The notes under the pieces were generated by a model that was not told the DNA's origin, did no database searches, and worked only from the letters and a program-made list of their open reading frames with translations. The translations under genes were made by a program, and so were the position numbers. Shown here in pieces: positions 54,951 through 64,000 of a stretch of DNA of 64,000 bases. Every line of letters starts with the position of its first letter. Positions within the stretch are counted from its first letter, which is position 1. This stretch comes from Pseudomonadales bacterium (GTDB lineage Bacteria > Pseudomonadota > Gammaproteobacteria > Pseudomonadales > Azotimanducaceae), in NCBI GenBank assembly GCA_019090615.1, contig JAHRVQ010000019.1, positions 1-64,000 of the forward strand. Direction: 5' to 3'.

Positions 54951-55652
54951 ATGACTGCAATCACTACAAAATCCAGAACAGGCATAAAACCCTGTTCAAA
55001 TTGCCTGCTGGTTGTTTTTTCCCTGCTCATGGCTGTAAGCCTTACATCGACAGCAAAAGAATCCACCATTTTAGTATTTGGTGATAGCATCAGTGCCGCC
55101 TATGGTATGCATAAAAATCAGGGCTGGGTTCATCTATTGGGCACTCGACTGAACGAAAAAAACATCGCCTACCACGTCATCAATGCGAGTGTCAGCGGCG
55201 AAACAACCGGTGGTGGTTTACTAAGATTACCGAAATCCCTTGAAATTCACCAACCCGATATTCTGATCCTTGAACTAGGTGGTAACGACGGTCTCAGAGG
55301 GTATCCTATATCCCGAATTGAAGCCAATTTAGTCGCCATGATACAAATGGCGCAATCGCAGAGTATCGATATTTTGTTGGTTGGTATGGCCTTACCACCA
55401 AACTATGGTCAACGCTATACCAGCGCATTTACCTCAATGTATGGCCATATTGCAAAAGATCTCAACCTCCCCCTGGTACCTTTTTTACTAGAGGGCATCC
55501 TAGAAGGCATTCTTGCAGGGACAGCGGGAGCGGGGGAAACTGCAAGGGAAAAACTATTACAAAATGATAGAATTCATCCCACAGTCAAAGCACAACCACT
55601 GCTATTGAACAATGTTTGGCCATACCTTGAAAAAATAGTCTTGAAAAAATAG
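54951..55652 (+). CDS. tesA: Periplasmic multifunctional esterase/lysophospholipase TesA
   Basis: 233 residues from the ATG at 54951. A signal peptide (CLLVVFSLLMAVSLTSTAKE) is followed by SGNH-hydrolase blocks: FGDSISAAYG (Ser), INASVSGETTGGG (Gly), LELGGNDGLRG (Asn) and NDRIHPTVKAQ (Asp/His). Acts on acyl esters and thioesters in the periplasm. An internal EGILEGILAG duplication lies near residue 190. The 3' end runs into a 14-bp repeat that contains the stop. Confidence 0.94.
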   Translation: MTAITTKSRTGIKPCSNCLLVVFSLLMAVSLTSTAKESTILVFGDSISAAYGMHKNQGWVHLLGTRLNEKNIAYHVINASVSGETTGGGLLRLPKSLEIHQPDILILELGGNDGLRGYPISRIEANLVAMIQMAQSQSIDILLVGMALPPNYGQRYTSAFTSMYGHIAKDLNLPLVPFLLEGILEGILAGTAGAGETAREKLLQNDRIHPTVKAQPLLLNNVWPYLEKIVLKK

Positions 55653-55708
55653 TCTTGAAAAATCAGTCTTGAAAAATCAGTCTTGAAAAATCAGTCTTGA
55701 AAAAATAA
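55625..55708. repeat. 14-bp tandem repeat across the tesA stop, 6 copies
   Basis: Units TCTTGAAAAAATAG and TCTTGAAAAATCAG. The first two copies encode the last residues and stop of tesA; four more lie downstream. The period is not a multiple of three, so later copies change frame. Confidence 0.95.
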
Positions 55709-55818
55709 CTTTGGGAAATGGCCCTAAAACAACAGCCTGCACAGCTTAGTATCGAAAAATTTGCATCCAACAATTAGCATCAAGCAAATAATAACCCAGT
55801 TTGTTACGCCAACAGGTA

Positions 55819-57825
55819 CTAACGTCCACTCTCTGCAGCACACCATTTCTCAATCATATTTGACAGGGCTTTCGGATTAACTGGTTTCGTTAAAAAATCA
55901 CTCATACCGCTATTAAAACATTTCTCTTTTTGCTCCAGTAGCGCATGTGCGGTCAAGGCAACTATTGGCGTATCCTGCATACCAGGTTGCGTACGAATGC
56001 AGGCAGTCGCTTCGAACCCATCAACGTTTGGCATTTCTATATCCATTAATATCAGGTCATATTTTTGCTCTAATGACTTATCAATAGCCTGTTGTCCATC
56101 GGTTGCCAGGTCAGTGGCTAAACCCATTTTTTGTAGTAACTTTAAAATCACTTTTTGATTCACTAAATTATCTTCGGCAACTAATATTCGAATTTCACTC
56201 AAAGTCTCTAACTCGACAATTTTATGCTGAGTCATCTGCTGCTTTTTACTCTGCTCTATTGAATCAACAGACACTAGCTGGCAAATACTCTGGAGTAACT
56301 CAGATTTTTCGACTGGTTTTACCAAAGATGCACTAAAACCGGAATTAGCCGCCTGTTTCGTCTGCGCTTTGTCAGCGTCAGAACAAATGAAAAGCAGGTG
56401 TTGTTCAATTTGATACTTTTTTGCCAGCGCAGACAATTGTCGACCCAACTCAATCCCATTCATCCCCAACAAAGCCGAACTCACCAACACCACACTAAAG
56501 GGGGAATTCTGTTGCATATTTTCGGTCACTAATTCAATAGCCGCGTCACCGCTTTCAACCAGTGAAACATTACTATTAACAGCTATTAAAGAATCTCGAT
56601 AAACCTTTCGGCTCAATTCATCTGTATCCACTATCAACACTCGCACCTTATCGAGTTTATCTAACGCAATTTTATTAATACAAAAATCATCTCTGACCGG
56701 CAGCGGCAATGAAAACCAGAACTTCGAACCTTCACCCAGAACACTACTGACGCCAATTTCTCCACGCATCATTTCAACCAACTTTTCAGATATACTTAAT
56801 CCCAAACCAGTACCACCAAATTCTCGCGTAGTAGAAGACTCGGCCTGCTTGTAGGCGCTAAATATTTCGCCGAGCTGGATTTTTCTAATGCCAACGCCAG
56901 TATCTTTGACCTCTACATGCACCTGGCTAGTATCACTAAATTGATCCGCCTGAGCCATCACACTAACGACTATCTCACCCTGATGGGTAAATTTTAGCGC
57001 GTTGCCAATGAGGTTATTCAGGATTTGGCGCAAACGCGCTGGGTCACCACTAACAAACTGTGGTACATCCGGATGGATAATTATGGAGATACTCAAACCT
57101 TTCGTTTCAGCACGAATTTTAAAAAATTGCACAGCCTCACTGATGCAAGTCCGCAATTCAAAATCCACAGCTTCTAAAACCAGACCTCCAGATTCAATTT
57201 TAGAAAAATCCAGAATGTCATTAATGAGTCTTAATAAGGAATCCCCAACAGTTTGTATCGTCAAGGCGCAATCTTGTTGATCGTCCGTCAGCTTACTATT
57301 GAGTAACAAGCTCGCCATGCCAAGAACACCATTTAGCGGAGTTCGAATTTCATGACTCATATTCGCCAAAAATTCGCTTTTAGACCGCGTGGCTTTCTCT
57401 GCAATTTTTCGCGCCATATCAAGACGAAAATTCATTTCTTCAAGAAGTTGCTTGGACTTACGAATTCGAACCGCAGACCGCAAGCGTGCGGCAACTATAG
57501 GGTAGATAAACGGCTTACTAACATAGTCCATCGCGCCTGCATCCAACCCCGAAATGACATCCTCTTCATCACCCTTAACAGATACTAATATGACCGGAAT
57601 ATGCCTTGTCTCCACCCCTTCCTTAAGGCGTTTGCAAACTTCAAGGCCGCTCATGCCAGGCATGACTACGTCCAGCAATATCACATCAGGTTGCTCCTGA
57701 ACGGCTATCTCCAATGCCTGTGGCCCGCCATAAGCACAACTTACTTTATAATCATCATCCTCAAGGGCATAGGCAAGCAATTCTACATTGGCCTTAACAT
57801 CATCCACTACCAATACTTTATCCAT
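55819..57825 (-). CDS. Hybrid histidine kinase REC-HisKA-HATPase-REC-REC
   Basis: 668 residues, soluble. REC1 1-120 (Asp52 in VILLDVVMPGMSG). HisKA with His158 in SHEIRTPLNGVLGM. HATPase with LIGNALKFTHQGEI, VKDTGVGIRK and GTGLGLSISEKL. REC2 about 400-515 keeps RVLIVDTDE and the Lys (LVKPVEKSE) but has Ser instead of the phospho-Asp (VVLVSSALLGMNG), so it is probably a pseudo-receiver. REC3 545-668 has Asp595 (LILMDIEMPNVDG). It takes input through REC1 or partner proteins and hands phosphate on via REC3; no Hpt domain is present. Confidence 0.93.
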   Translation of the reverse strand: MDKVLVVDDVKANVELLAYALEDDDYKVSCAYGGPQALEIAVQEQPDVILLDVVMPGMSGLEVCKRLKEGVETRHIPVILVSVKGDEEDVISGLDAGAMDYVSKPFIYPIVAARLRSAVRIRKSKQLLEEMNFRLDMARKIAEKATRSKSEFLANMSHEIRTPLNGVLGMASLLLNSKLTDDQQDCALTIQTVGDSLLRLINDILDFSKIESGGLVLEAVDFELRTCISEAVQFFKIRAETKGLSISIIIHPDVPQFVSGDPARLRQILNNLIGNALKFTHQGEIVVSVMAQADQFSDTSQVHVEVKDTGVGIRKIQLGEIFSAYKQAESSTTREFGGTGLGLSISEKLVEMMRGEIGVSSVLGEGSKFWFSLPLPVRDDFCINKIALDKLDKVRVLIVDTDELSRKVYRDSLIAVNSNVSLVESGDAAIELVTENMQQNSPFSVVLVSSALLGMNGIELGRQLSALAKKYQIEQHLLFICSDADKAQTKQAANSGFSASLVKPVEKSELLQSICQLVSVDSIEQSKKQQMTQHKIVELETLSEIRILVAEDNLVNQKVILKLLQKMGLATDLATDGQQAIDKSLEQKYDLILMDIEMPNVDGFEATACIRTQPGMQDTPIVALTAHALLEQKEKCFNSGMSDFLTKPVNPKALSNMIEKWCAAESGR

Positions 57826-58142
57826 ACACTATCTCAACATCTCAACGGTTGGTCAACCTTATGACGTACAGTTCTCCACCTTTAGCTACAACAATTCATC
57901 CACACGATGATCAATATCTGCAAAAGGTTTCGACTCAGGCAGCCATCTTTGTGAATACACTATAAACTGTAGCCAGCTCATCTCAGTCTAGACAAAGGTC
58001 ACTCTAACGAGGGATTATTTGCGTCCGCTAATTCGCCATCATAATAATTCGAATAATAAAAAATGATACTCAACCAGGGCAGCATAAAAGTAGGAAATAG
58101 CTGCACCTTTTTTAGGTTTATACGCAACTAAGCCCATGCTTA
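57826..58142. other. Intergenic, no gene seen
   Basis: About 317 bp between the hybrid kinase start and the YgjP-like gene's end on the minus strand. It should hold the kinase promoter; no hairpin terminator or small frame is convincing. Confidence 0.5.
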
Positions 58143-58856
58143 TTATGCCATACTGCGCTCAACCTGCCGCCATTCTGGCATCGCACGGTCAAGTAACTGA
58201 TAGAATAGTCGATTATGATTAAAATGTACCAGGTGACAAAGTTCATGATAAATAACAAAATCGATTATACGAGGACCATGCAATATCAATAAGGAATTAA
58301 GACACAAACCACCGTCTTTAGAGCAACTACCCCACCTGGCACGCATTTTTCGCACCCGCAAACTGGTCGCTTGCACCGCTAATGGAAAATTTTGTTCGCA
58401 TACTTTCAGTCTGGCAGGAAAAATCCGTAAACTTTCACGCTTATAAAACTGATCCAGAAGGCGCCGGATCTGTAACGGATCTTCCGGTTTAGTACACCGA
58501 ACCTTAAAAAAACCCGCTTCAATTTCTACTTTTCCGCGGCCTTTGACAATTAACAAGGGATAAGACTGGCCAAGGAATAAATGCTGCTCGCCAGCTCGAT
58601 AGGACAGTTTTAGTACTTCAGGCTGCGTAGCGAGATTTCTTAGCGAATTAACAATCCAGCCGTTTTTAGATGCCAGAAACGCTTCTATTTCAACCCATGG
58701 GCATCGCAAAGGCACCCTTAACTCAATAGGCCTTAGGCCGGAGAAAACATGAATAGCCAGCGTTTTGCGTTTCTGCCGAATAACAAATAATCTGGCACTT
58801 ACCAGTTCGGGACAATCCTTGAAATAAATCAGTCTTTGGTATTTATTGCTATCCAT
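58143..58856 (-). CDS. YgjP-like M48-related metallopeptidase (DUF45)
   Basis: 237 residues. IDFVIYHELCHLVHFNHNRL carries the HExxH zinc motif with the downstream His, and RKMRARWGSCSKDGGLCLNS and RAMPEWRQVERSM are the other DUF45/YgjP blocks. The N-terminal 100 residues form a beta-rich domain usual in this family. Function unknown; a WLM/SprT-like protease is likely. Single gene. Confidence 0.88.
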   Translation of the reverse strand: MDSNKYQRLIYFKDCPELVSARLFVIRQKRKTLAIHVFSGLRPIELRVPLRCPWVEIEAFLASKNGWIVNSLRNLATQPEVLKLSYRAGEQHLFLGQSYPLLIVKGRGKVEIEAGFFKVRCTKPEDPLQIRRLLDQFYKRESLRIFPARLKVCEQNFPLAVQATSLRVRKMRARWGSCSKDGGLCLNSLLILHGPRIIDFVIYHELCHLVHFNHNRLFYQLLDRAMPEWRQVERSMA

Positions 58857-58933
58857 AGGGGTATTATCCTATGAACCTACTAACCAGACAAATTTAACCA
58901 GAAAAATTCGATTTTTTACATCGAACTAGCTCC

Positions 58934-58972
58934 TCAAAAGAACTTATCAAAAGAACTTATCAAAAGAACTTA
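58934..58972. repeat. 13-bp tandem repeat, 3 copies
   Basis: Unit TCAAAAGAACTTA, three perfect copies, between the YgjP-like gene's start and the phosphatase gene's end, 60 bp past the phosphatase stop. Confidence 0.93.
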
Positions 58973-59031
58973 TCAGAGTAACAATTTAGTCCTTCTACAA
59001 AATCGCCCCGCCGCCTATTAAGAACCGTGCT

Positions 59032-60654
59032 TTAGTAGAAAGGCAGCTCAAGCACAATACAGTGCCCTTCATCTGCACTACTAGCTTTTAGTATATCCAT
59101 AGCCGAAAATGGATCGGGGTCCAGAGCAGACAGATCAAGTTCAGCTGGTATTTTTCTGCTAGCGAGACAAATTTTGAATTCAGCTTGCGCCGGCTCGCCC
59201 ATTATCATTACGTAAATTTGGGCGTCGGCCAGTTTATCGAGTCGATTCGACCGCTCCGCTGCACGTTCAGCATTCTCTTCTACCAACCCCAAATGCGACC
59301 AGTCAACTTTAAGCAAAAGTTGATCGACAACATAATGATATTGCGACTTTATAATTTGATGAATTTTATCTTTCCTGGCTCTTACCCAGGCACGGTTAGC
59401 AAATAAGTTGAGCAACCTTGCAACCAGGTCCATTTCTCTATGCGACGATATTTCCAGACGCGTAGACAACTGCCAGGGCAACATATTAACTGGCTGTTTT
59501 TCAGCAGTATTTTTACCGATGGGCCTGGCCACCACTTCGAGCATTGATACGTCATCATCCTGAGGTCGACCTTTGCCAAATGCCTGAATTTGATCTACGA
59601 GATAATCAAACAATGCATCGCCTTTAACCTTACCATCAAACATCTGTTCAAACCGGGGTTCACCCAACATCTCACCATTGACATCACAACAGTCAGTCAC
59701 ACCATCGCTATAGGTAATCAACCGCTCGCCAGGCTCCAATTTCACGTCGACAATATCAGACTTGAAACTCTTGCTACTTAAGACACCTAGCGGCATATGG
59801 CCTGAACTCAATACCTGACCGATGTTACCCTGACTATTCACCACAAACATATCGGGCAAGCCGCCCATCCAGCAACTGGCATTAGACCCCTGGGCATTTA
59901 ATTCGATAATATTGGCAGCACAGAACATATTCCCAGGCAAATAAGTATATAAAGTCTGATTAAGCTGCCTGGCAAGATCGCCCAACGATGCGCCTTGCCT
60001 TGCTAGCGTTTCAAAGGTCTGGGTTATTGGCAGCGCGCCCAATGCCGCAGGCAAACCGTGCCCCGTAAAATCCCCGAGCATAATAAACAGCGAATTACGG
60101 TTAGTATGAGATACCAATATTAGGTCGCCACTAAAGCCACCCATTGGTGAAAGGAATTTCTTAACATTTTCATTATCTTTCTGGCCAGAGATCGCAGCTT
60201 CAAATACATATTCTGCTAGTTCATGTTCTTGCTTAAAAAGATTATATAGCTTTTCCAGCTCTTCATTTTTTTTGCTTAATTCACTATTAAGTTCTCGAAT
60301 TCTCTCATGTGCTTTGATTTTTGCTGTTAACAGGGTTTCATTGACAGGTTTAGTCAGGAAATCATCACCGCCGCTTTCTATACACCGAGATAACGACATA
60401 TCATCGCTTAAAGCTGTTAGAAAAATAATGGGGACATATTTATCCAATCGCGCCTTAATTCGTTCAGCGGTCTCATAACCATCCATACCTGGCATCATGA
60501 CATCCATGAGCACCAGATCGGGGACCATGGAATCAAATTTTTCAACCCCCTGATAACCATCACAGGCAGCAATGACCTCATGACCGTCTTCTTCAAGCAA
60601 ATAGGTTAAAAGACCACGATTGGCCGCCTGATCGTCTACGACTAATATCTTCAA
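59032..60654 (-). CDS. Response regulator with PP2C (SpoIIE) phosphatase and HATPase-like tail
   Basis: 540 residues from the TTG at 60654, chosen because GGAGG lies nine bases before it and the protein then begins MKILVVDDQ; a farther TTG at 60690 is possible. Receiver 1-120 with phospho-Asp in LVLMDVMMPGMDG. A short coiled coil leads to the SpoIIE-type PP2C domain (about 165-385): GGFSGDLILVS, GDFTGHGLPAALG, YSDGVTD, QDDDVSML. The C-terminal 140 residues resemble an anti-sigma-type HATPase, as in HsbR-like proteins, so it may act in a partner-switching pathway. It lies 145 bp after the CHASE2 cyclase on the same strand. Confidence 0.9.
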   Translation of the reverse strand: MKILVVDDQAANRGLLTYLLEEDGHEVIAACDGYQGVEKFDSMVPDLVLMDVMMPGMDGYETAERIKARLDKYVPIIFLTALSDDMSLSRCIESGGDDFLTKPVNETLLTAKIKAHERIRELNSELSKKNEELEKLYNLFKQEHELAEYVFEAAISGQKDNENVKKFLSPMGGFSGDLILVSHTNRNSLFIMLGDFTGHGLPAALGALPITQTFETLARQGASLGDLARQLNQTLYTYLPGNMFCAANIIELNAQGSNASCWMGGLPDMFVVNSQGNIGQVLSSGHMPLGVLSSKSFKSDIVDVKLEPGERLITYSDGVTDCCDVNGEMLGEPRFEQMFDGKVKGDALFDYLVDQIQAFGKGRPQDDDVSMLEVVARPIGKNTAEKQPVNMLPWQLSTRLEISSHREMDLVARLLNLFANRAWVRARKDKIHQIIKSQYHYVVDQLLLKVDWSHLGLVEENAERAAERSNRLDKLADAQIYVMIMGEPAQAEFKICLASRKIPAELDLSALDPDPFSAMDILKASSADEGHCIVLELPFY

Positions 60655-60799
60655 ACCTGAGCCACCTCCACAAAATTGATGCAACCCCAATAATCAACAG
60701 GGACCACCTATCATAAAGAATAGCAGGCTTAGCATCAGCGGCCGCTTTTTTGCCTGTTTTAAAGCGGATGAAATGCACGAGGCATATCTGGATCAGTGT

Positions 60800-62875
60800 C
60801 TATCCCTTCGAATCGAGCGTAAATACACCATCCCAGTCTGCACGCGGTGGGTTGTTTATATACTGCTCACATCGATCAACATAAGTTTTACTCGGCCCAT
60901 CTTCCTGGGCAATGGCAAGGGCGAGCTTAAAACCAGCCTTGGCGGCAACATAATCACGCTCCTTATATAATTCATGGGCCTTGTTGTATTGGCTAATCAA
61001 ATCTGCCACTAGCCCTTGCGTCTTATCTTTACGCTCTAGCAACTGATAAACTTTAATGGCTTCGCTTTTACCAACCACACGAATGGTATCCAGTTCACGC
61101 ACATCCACAAAATCTTTGGTCTGCAGATAGGTTGCCTCTGAAATCATCAAATCGGAACCATAGGCTTTATTCGCGCCTTCTAATCTTGCCGCCAGATTCA
61201 CTGCGTCCCCCATCATGGTGTAGTCCATTCGTTGCGCCGAACCCATATTGCCAACAACCATTTCGCCGGTATTTAGCCCCATTCTAACGTTGATTGCCGG
61301 GCGGCCCATTTTTTCCCAGCTCTGGCGTAACGACACCAGTGAGTTATTCATATCGATACTTGCTAGACAGGCTAATTTTGCATGTTGTTCCTGGATACCC
61401 GGCGCACCCCAAAAAGCGATAATGGCATCACCTTCAAATTTGTCGATGGTACCATCCATACCGATAATAATATTACACATTTCGGTCAGGTATTCATTGA
61501 GTGCGAGGACTAGCTCAGGGGGTGTCATTTTTTCTGAAAATGATGAAAATCCAGCGATATCAGAAAAATAAGCAGTCATCTCTCTGAGCTCTCCGCCGAG
61601 GGTTAATTTATCGGGATCCTTGACCAGGTCAGAAACCACTGAGGGCGACAGATATTGTCCAAAAGCATCTTTGATTAAGGCTTTTTGACCCATCTCTGCC
61701 AGATAAAATTTTGCATTGATACCTGCAATAGAAAACATTGATGCAAGCAAAATATAACTGACGGAGATAATCAGCCCAGAATAAACGTATAATAAACTTG
61801 CACCTACGACGAACGCCGCAACCAGGCCAATACTCAGGCTATTACGCGGCAGCGGATTAGTTATCATCTTGGTCGCGATGAAACAACACATCATTATCAA
61901 TGCCAGCAACACTTCATAGATAAAAGATGCCGGTCTTAAAGTACCACCTTTCAATAAGGTAGCAATCGTATCGGCAATTATCGACACCCCGTAGACATTC
62001 CCCACAGGGGTTTCAAATTCGTCGTGAGCAACTTCAGCAACTTCGCCAATCAGCACGATTTTGCCCTCGACCAGGAAAGCCAGCTCCTCAAGCTCCTCTT
62101 CATCTTCAGCAAAAATTATTTCTGACGCAGACAACCCAACCACTTCGTGTAGTCGTGACGCACCACCAATACCATTTGCAGGTAATAGAGGATAATCGAT
62201 ATACAGGTCATTAAATTGATCCAGCTGAATGCTTAGGTCCTCTCCAATTTGCAAAACATGCTCATCAAGAGAAATTTGATCTGTGCCCAGAAAGTTAGCC
62301 ACCGCTTTAACAGCAAACGGCCATTCACCGGACTCTTCGCTAACCTGCGGGTATATTCTCAGCCGTACGATGCTTTCGGAAATGGAACTGTTAGCAGATA
62401 TATTGGAATATCCAGAGGCCGTAACGACGTCAAACCGAGGAATAGCCTTATTCAATAACAAGAACTGATCAGCAGCAAACTGCGCCTGAGATACTAGCTG
62501 TACATTACCAGCTTCCTGCATCGCATCTTCTAAAGTAGGATCTTCACCATAAGCACTATTAAAATCCAACAACATATCCACTGCGATGACCACCGCCCCC
62601 ATCTCTTTGAGACGGACAATGATTGTTGCCAGGTCTGTCCTGCGCAGTGGGAACTTATCATATTCCTCATAAAACGATTCATCGGTATAAATAATCACCA
62701 CATCATCGGAGGGAGCAGTTACCGCCTGATCTGCATAATAGGTCCTTAATAAATGTCGATAGGACAAGGTTTCATCTTCTACCAGCGAGAATGCCTCTGT
62801 ATATTCGAGAAAAACAGCAAATAGAAAAAATAGAACAATAGTGATGACATCGTATTGTTTGCGAATTACGCCCAT
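60800..62875 (-). CDS. CHASE2-domain transmembrane adenylate cyclase
   Basis: 691 residues, AAGGA before ATG. One N-terminal helix, a periplasmic CHASE2 sensor (about 35-330: VVIIYTDESFYEEYDKFPLR, VVIAVDMLLDFNSAYG, ILIGEVAEVAHDEFETPVG-type block), three helices (340-420), then a class III cyclase domain: metal Asp in YFSDIAGFS and FEGDAIIAFWG, adenine-selecting Lys in TIDKFEGD and Asp in MDYTMMGDAVNLAARLE, with Asn/Arg of the transition state. All catalytic residues are present, so it should make cAMP. A TPR-like tail follows. FecR-domain and CHASE2-cyclase genes are often adjacent, as here. Confidence 0.94.
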   Translation of the reverse strand: MGVIRKQYDVITIVLFFLFAVFLEYTEAFSLVEDETLSYRHLLRTYYADQAVTAPSDDVVIIYTDESFYEEYDKFPLRRTDLATIIVRLKEMGAVVIAVDMLLDFNSAYGEDPTLEDAMQEAGNVQLVSQAQFAADQFLLLNKAIPRFDVVTASGYSNISANSSISESIVRLRIYPQVSEESGEWPFAVKAVANFLGTDQISLDEHVLQIGEDLSIQLDQFNDLYIDYPLLPANGIGGASRLHEVVGLSASEIIFAEDEEELEELAFLVEGKIVLIGEVAEVAHDEFETPVGNVYGVSIIADTIATLLKGGTLRPASFIYEVLLALIMMCCFIATKMITNPLPRNSLSIGLVAAFVVGASLLYVYSGLIISVSYILLASMFSIAGINAKFYLAEMGQKALIKDAFGQYLSPSVVSDLVKDPDKLTLGGELREMTAYFSDIAGFSSFSEKMTPPELVLALNEYLTEMCNIIIGMDGTIDKFEGDAIIAFWGAPGIQEQHAKLACLASIDMNNSLVSLRQSWEKMGRPAINVRMGLNTGEMVVGNMGSAQRMDYTMMGDAVNLAARLEGANKAYGSDLMISEATYLQTKDFVDVRELDTIRVVGKSEAIKVYQLLERKDKTQGLVADLISQYNKAHELYKERDYVAAKAGFKLALAIAQEDGPSKTYVDRCEQYINNPPRADWDGVFTLDSKG

Positions 62876-62911
62876 TTAAATCTCGTCCTTTGAGAGTTCG
62901 GCTTTTGACAA

Positions 62912-62955
62912 AAAAAAACCCGGTTAGATCATACTAGATCATTTCGGGTTTTTTT
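62912..62955. terminator. Rho-independent terminator, bidirectional form
   Basis: AAAAAAACCCG (62912-62922) and CGGGTTTTTTT (62945-62955) form an 11-bp stem; the loop contains a TAGATCATAC/TAGATCATTT direct repeat. It lies between the FecR gene stop and the cyclase start, so it should end FecR transcription on the minus strand. Confidence 0.85.
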
Positions 62956-63110
62956 AGTTGTGTAACACCACTGTTTGTATTTATTTATAAGTTTATCAAG
63001 CTTTAATTCAAACTAGCAAATCTCTGATGAAGGTCTATTTATACCAACTAAGTATCGCATCCTGTTCTTGACGAAAATCACCGTTTAATTAGCCGGCCTG
63101 ATTAAAGCGG

Positions 63111-64000
63111 CTAAAAATCCTCTTCCAGCGAGGCGTTATAAAGCCTGGCTTCATTCTTTTTCAGGTCGCTCAATTTCAAATCGTGATAGGCGCCAATTAA
63201 TAACGGCCGCATATCATTATCATCAGGATTTTCATCAAAGTATTGACGATAGACGTCCATTGCGGCCACAAACATCAAATTCGACTCCAGCAAGTCGGTA
63301 GATAAGAAAATATCATCACCAAAGCCCTTTAGAGCCGATAATATTTTTCCTTCCTGACTTGTACCCACCCAGGAAAAAGTTGAGTCTCGCTTCGGAATAT
63401 ACACAATACCGTCGTTATCCAATACTTCTACACGATAACTATGCTCACCTTCAGCAACATTTTCTACTGCGAACCGAATCATTTCTGCATTGGAGTTAGC
63501 AGCAATTTCATGCACCGTATCATCAATTACTAGCCGATAGGAATATTCAGGACAGGCATTACGCCAGACTAAATTCGGATAATTTGAAGACAGAGCAACC
63601 TTTCGAATTGTTCTTACTTTACTATCGCAAGATGCTTCTCCAGGCTTGGAGACACTACGCCGTACCGTGGTATAGCGCTGAGCCTTTGCAAATTTGTTAG
63701 AAAGACCCTGCAAGATATTGGCAGACTCAGTTTTTGGCGCCGACAGGCTACCCGAAACTACTTTGACCTCTCCGTCCATGATAGAGATTTCACTATTTGA
63801 GCTAAGTTGTTGCGCCTGACCCGATTGCTGATTAATCAATTTCGCCTGACCATCGGCCCCAGTTTTAATTTTATAACCGGCAAATAGATATTTTGTCCGC
63901 CGAACTGCTCTCCAGGTGGTTCCGTTCCTTGAGTACTGTACTTCTCCGCTCACCTGGACCAACTTTGCAACCGGTGGCTCTTTCGCACTCGCAGGGCTTG
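63111..64000 (-). CDS. FecR-domain protein, N-terminus beyond window
   Basis: Partial: the frame stays open to the right edge (PPVAKLVQVSGEVQYSRNG). The first visible 90 residues form a FecR-like beta domain: VQVSGEVQYSRNGTTWRAVR, KYLFAGYKIKTGADGQAKL, QLSSNSEISIMDGEVKVVSG. A beta-sandwich region follows (YPNLVWRNACPEYSYRLVID), and the C-terminus is helical, TPR-like (LESNLMFVAAMDVYRQYFDE). It is probably periplasmic. Such FecR proteins next to CHASE2 cyclases are thought to be co-receptors; that is inference from gene order. Confidence 0.85.
   Translation of the reverse strand, partial: SPASAKEPPVAKLVQVSGEVQYSRNGTTWRAVRRTKYLFAGYKIKTGADGQAKLINQQSGQAQQLSSNSEISIMDGEVKVVSGSLSAPKTESANILQGLSNKFAKAQRYTTVRRSVSKPGEASCDSKVRTIRKVALSSNYPNLVWRNACPEYSYRLVIDDTVHEIAANSNAEMIRFAVENVAEGEHSYRVEVLDNDGIVYIPKRDSTFSWVGTSQEGKILSALKGFGDDIFLSTDLLESNLMFVAAMDVYRQYFDENPDDNDMRPLLIGAYHDLKLSDLKKNEARLYNASLEEDF

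Overview
The window looks like chromosomal DNA of a free-living, probably aquatic or marine gammaproteobacterium. Housekeeping genes of that class are present: ttcA, tusA, epmC (elongation factor P hydroxylase), full-length queF, yheU, tesA with ybbA/ybbP, class III alcohol dehydrogenase, SRP RNA, and tRNA genes with encoded CCA. There is also a heavy signalling load: two class III cyclase proteins, two hybrid histidine kinases (one a 2270-residue multi-kinase), a response regulator phosphatase and an OmpR-type regulator. I cannot name the genus.

Layout. 0-9 kb: three TIR-domain genes on the minus strand, with an outer-membrane barrel gene (minus strand) and an SDR and a CmcJ/NvfI-type oxygenase gene (plus strand) between them. 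Two of the TIR genes (5359-6993 and 7200-9059) are tandem paralogues ending in a formylglycine-generating-enzyme-like (C-type-lectin) domain. 9.3-14.1 kb: methyltransferase, AsmA-like protein, a small DUF3012 lipoprotein, a cyclase-homology protein with a helical tail, and a DszC/SfnB-like flavoenzyme. 14.5-17.3 kb: a decayed mobile tract (antitoxin remnant, frameshifted AlbA_2/RecG-like gene, radC with two nonsense codons) abutting tRNA-Ser, followed by SRP RNA. 17.9-27.2 kb: BRCT protein, nitroreductase, acyltransferase, queF, TonB receptor, glutathione-dependent formaldehyde dehydrogenase, tRNA-Glu and tRNA-Gly. 27.4-35.2 kb: a yjfIJKL-type PspA envelope-stress cluster with a K+ channel, rhomboid protease and membrane-bound spermidine-synthase-like protein. 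35.4-41.6 kb: small housekeeping operons. 41.8-49.4 kb: response regulator plus giant multi-kinase. 49.5-58.9 kb: ttcA, polysaccharide deacetylase, ybbP/ybbA/tesA, hybrid kinase, YgjP-like protease. 59-64 kb: REC-PP2C phosphatase, CHASE2 adenylate cyclase, and a FecR protein cut by the window edge.

Two observations stand out. First, the two TIR-FGE paralogues are almost identical for 56 codons up to a GGGW motif. They then differ at 13 of 25 residues and become identical again through the terminal FRVAR and past the stop. The differing bases fit adenine-templated mutagenesis, the signature of a diversity-generating retroelement (DGR) variable region. No reverse transcriptase or template repeat is visible here, so these would be remote targets. 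Second, short tandem repeats (period 12-21 bp) are unusually common. At the 3' ends of at least five genes the repeat unit contains the gene's own last codons and stop codon; in four of these the period is a multiple of three, giving serial in-frame stops. Repeats inside open genes also have periods divisible by three.
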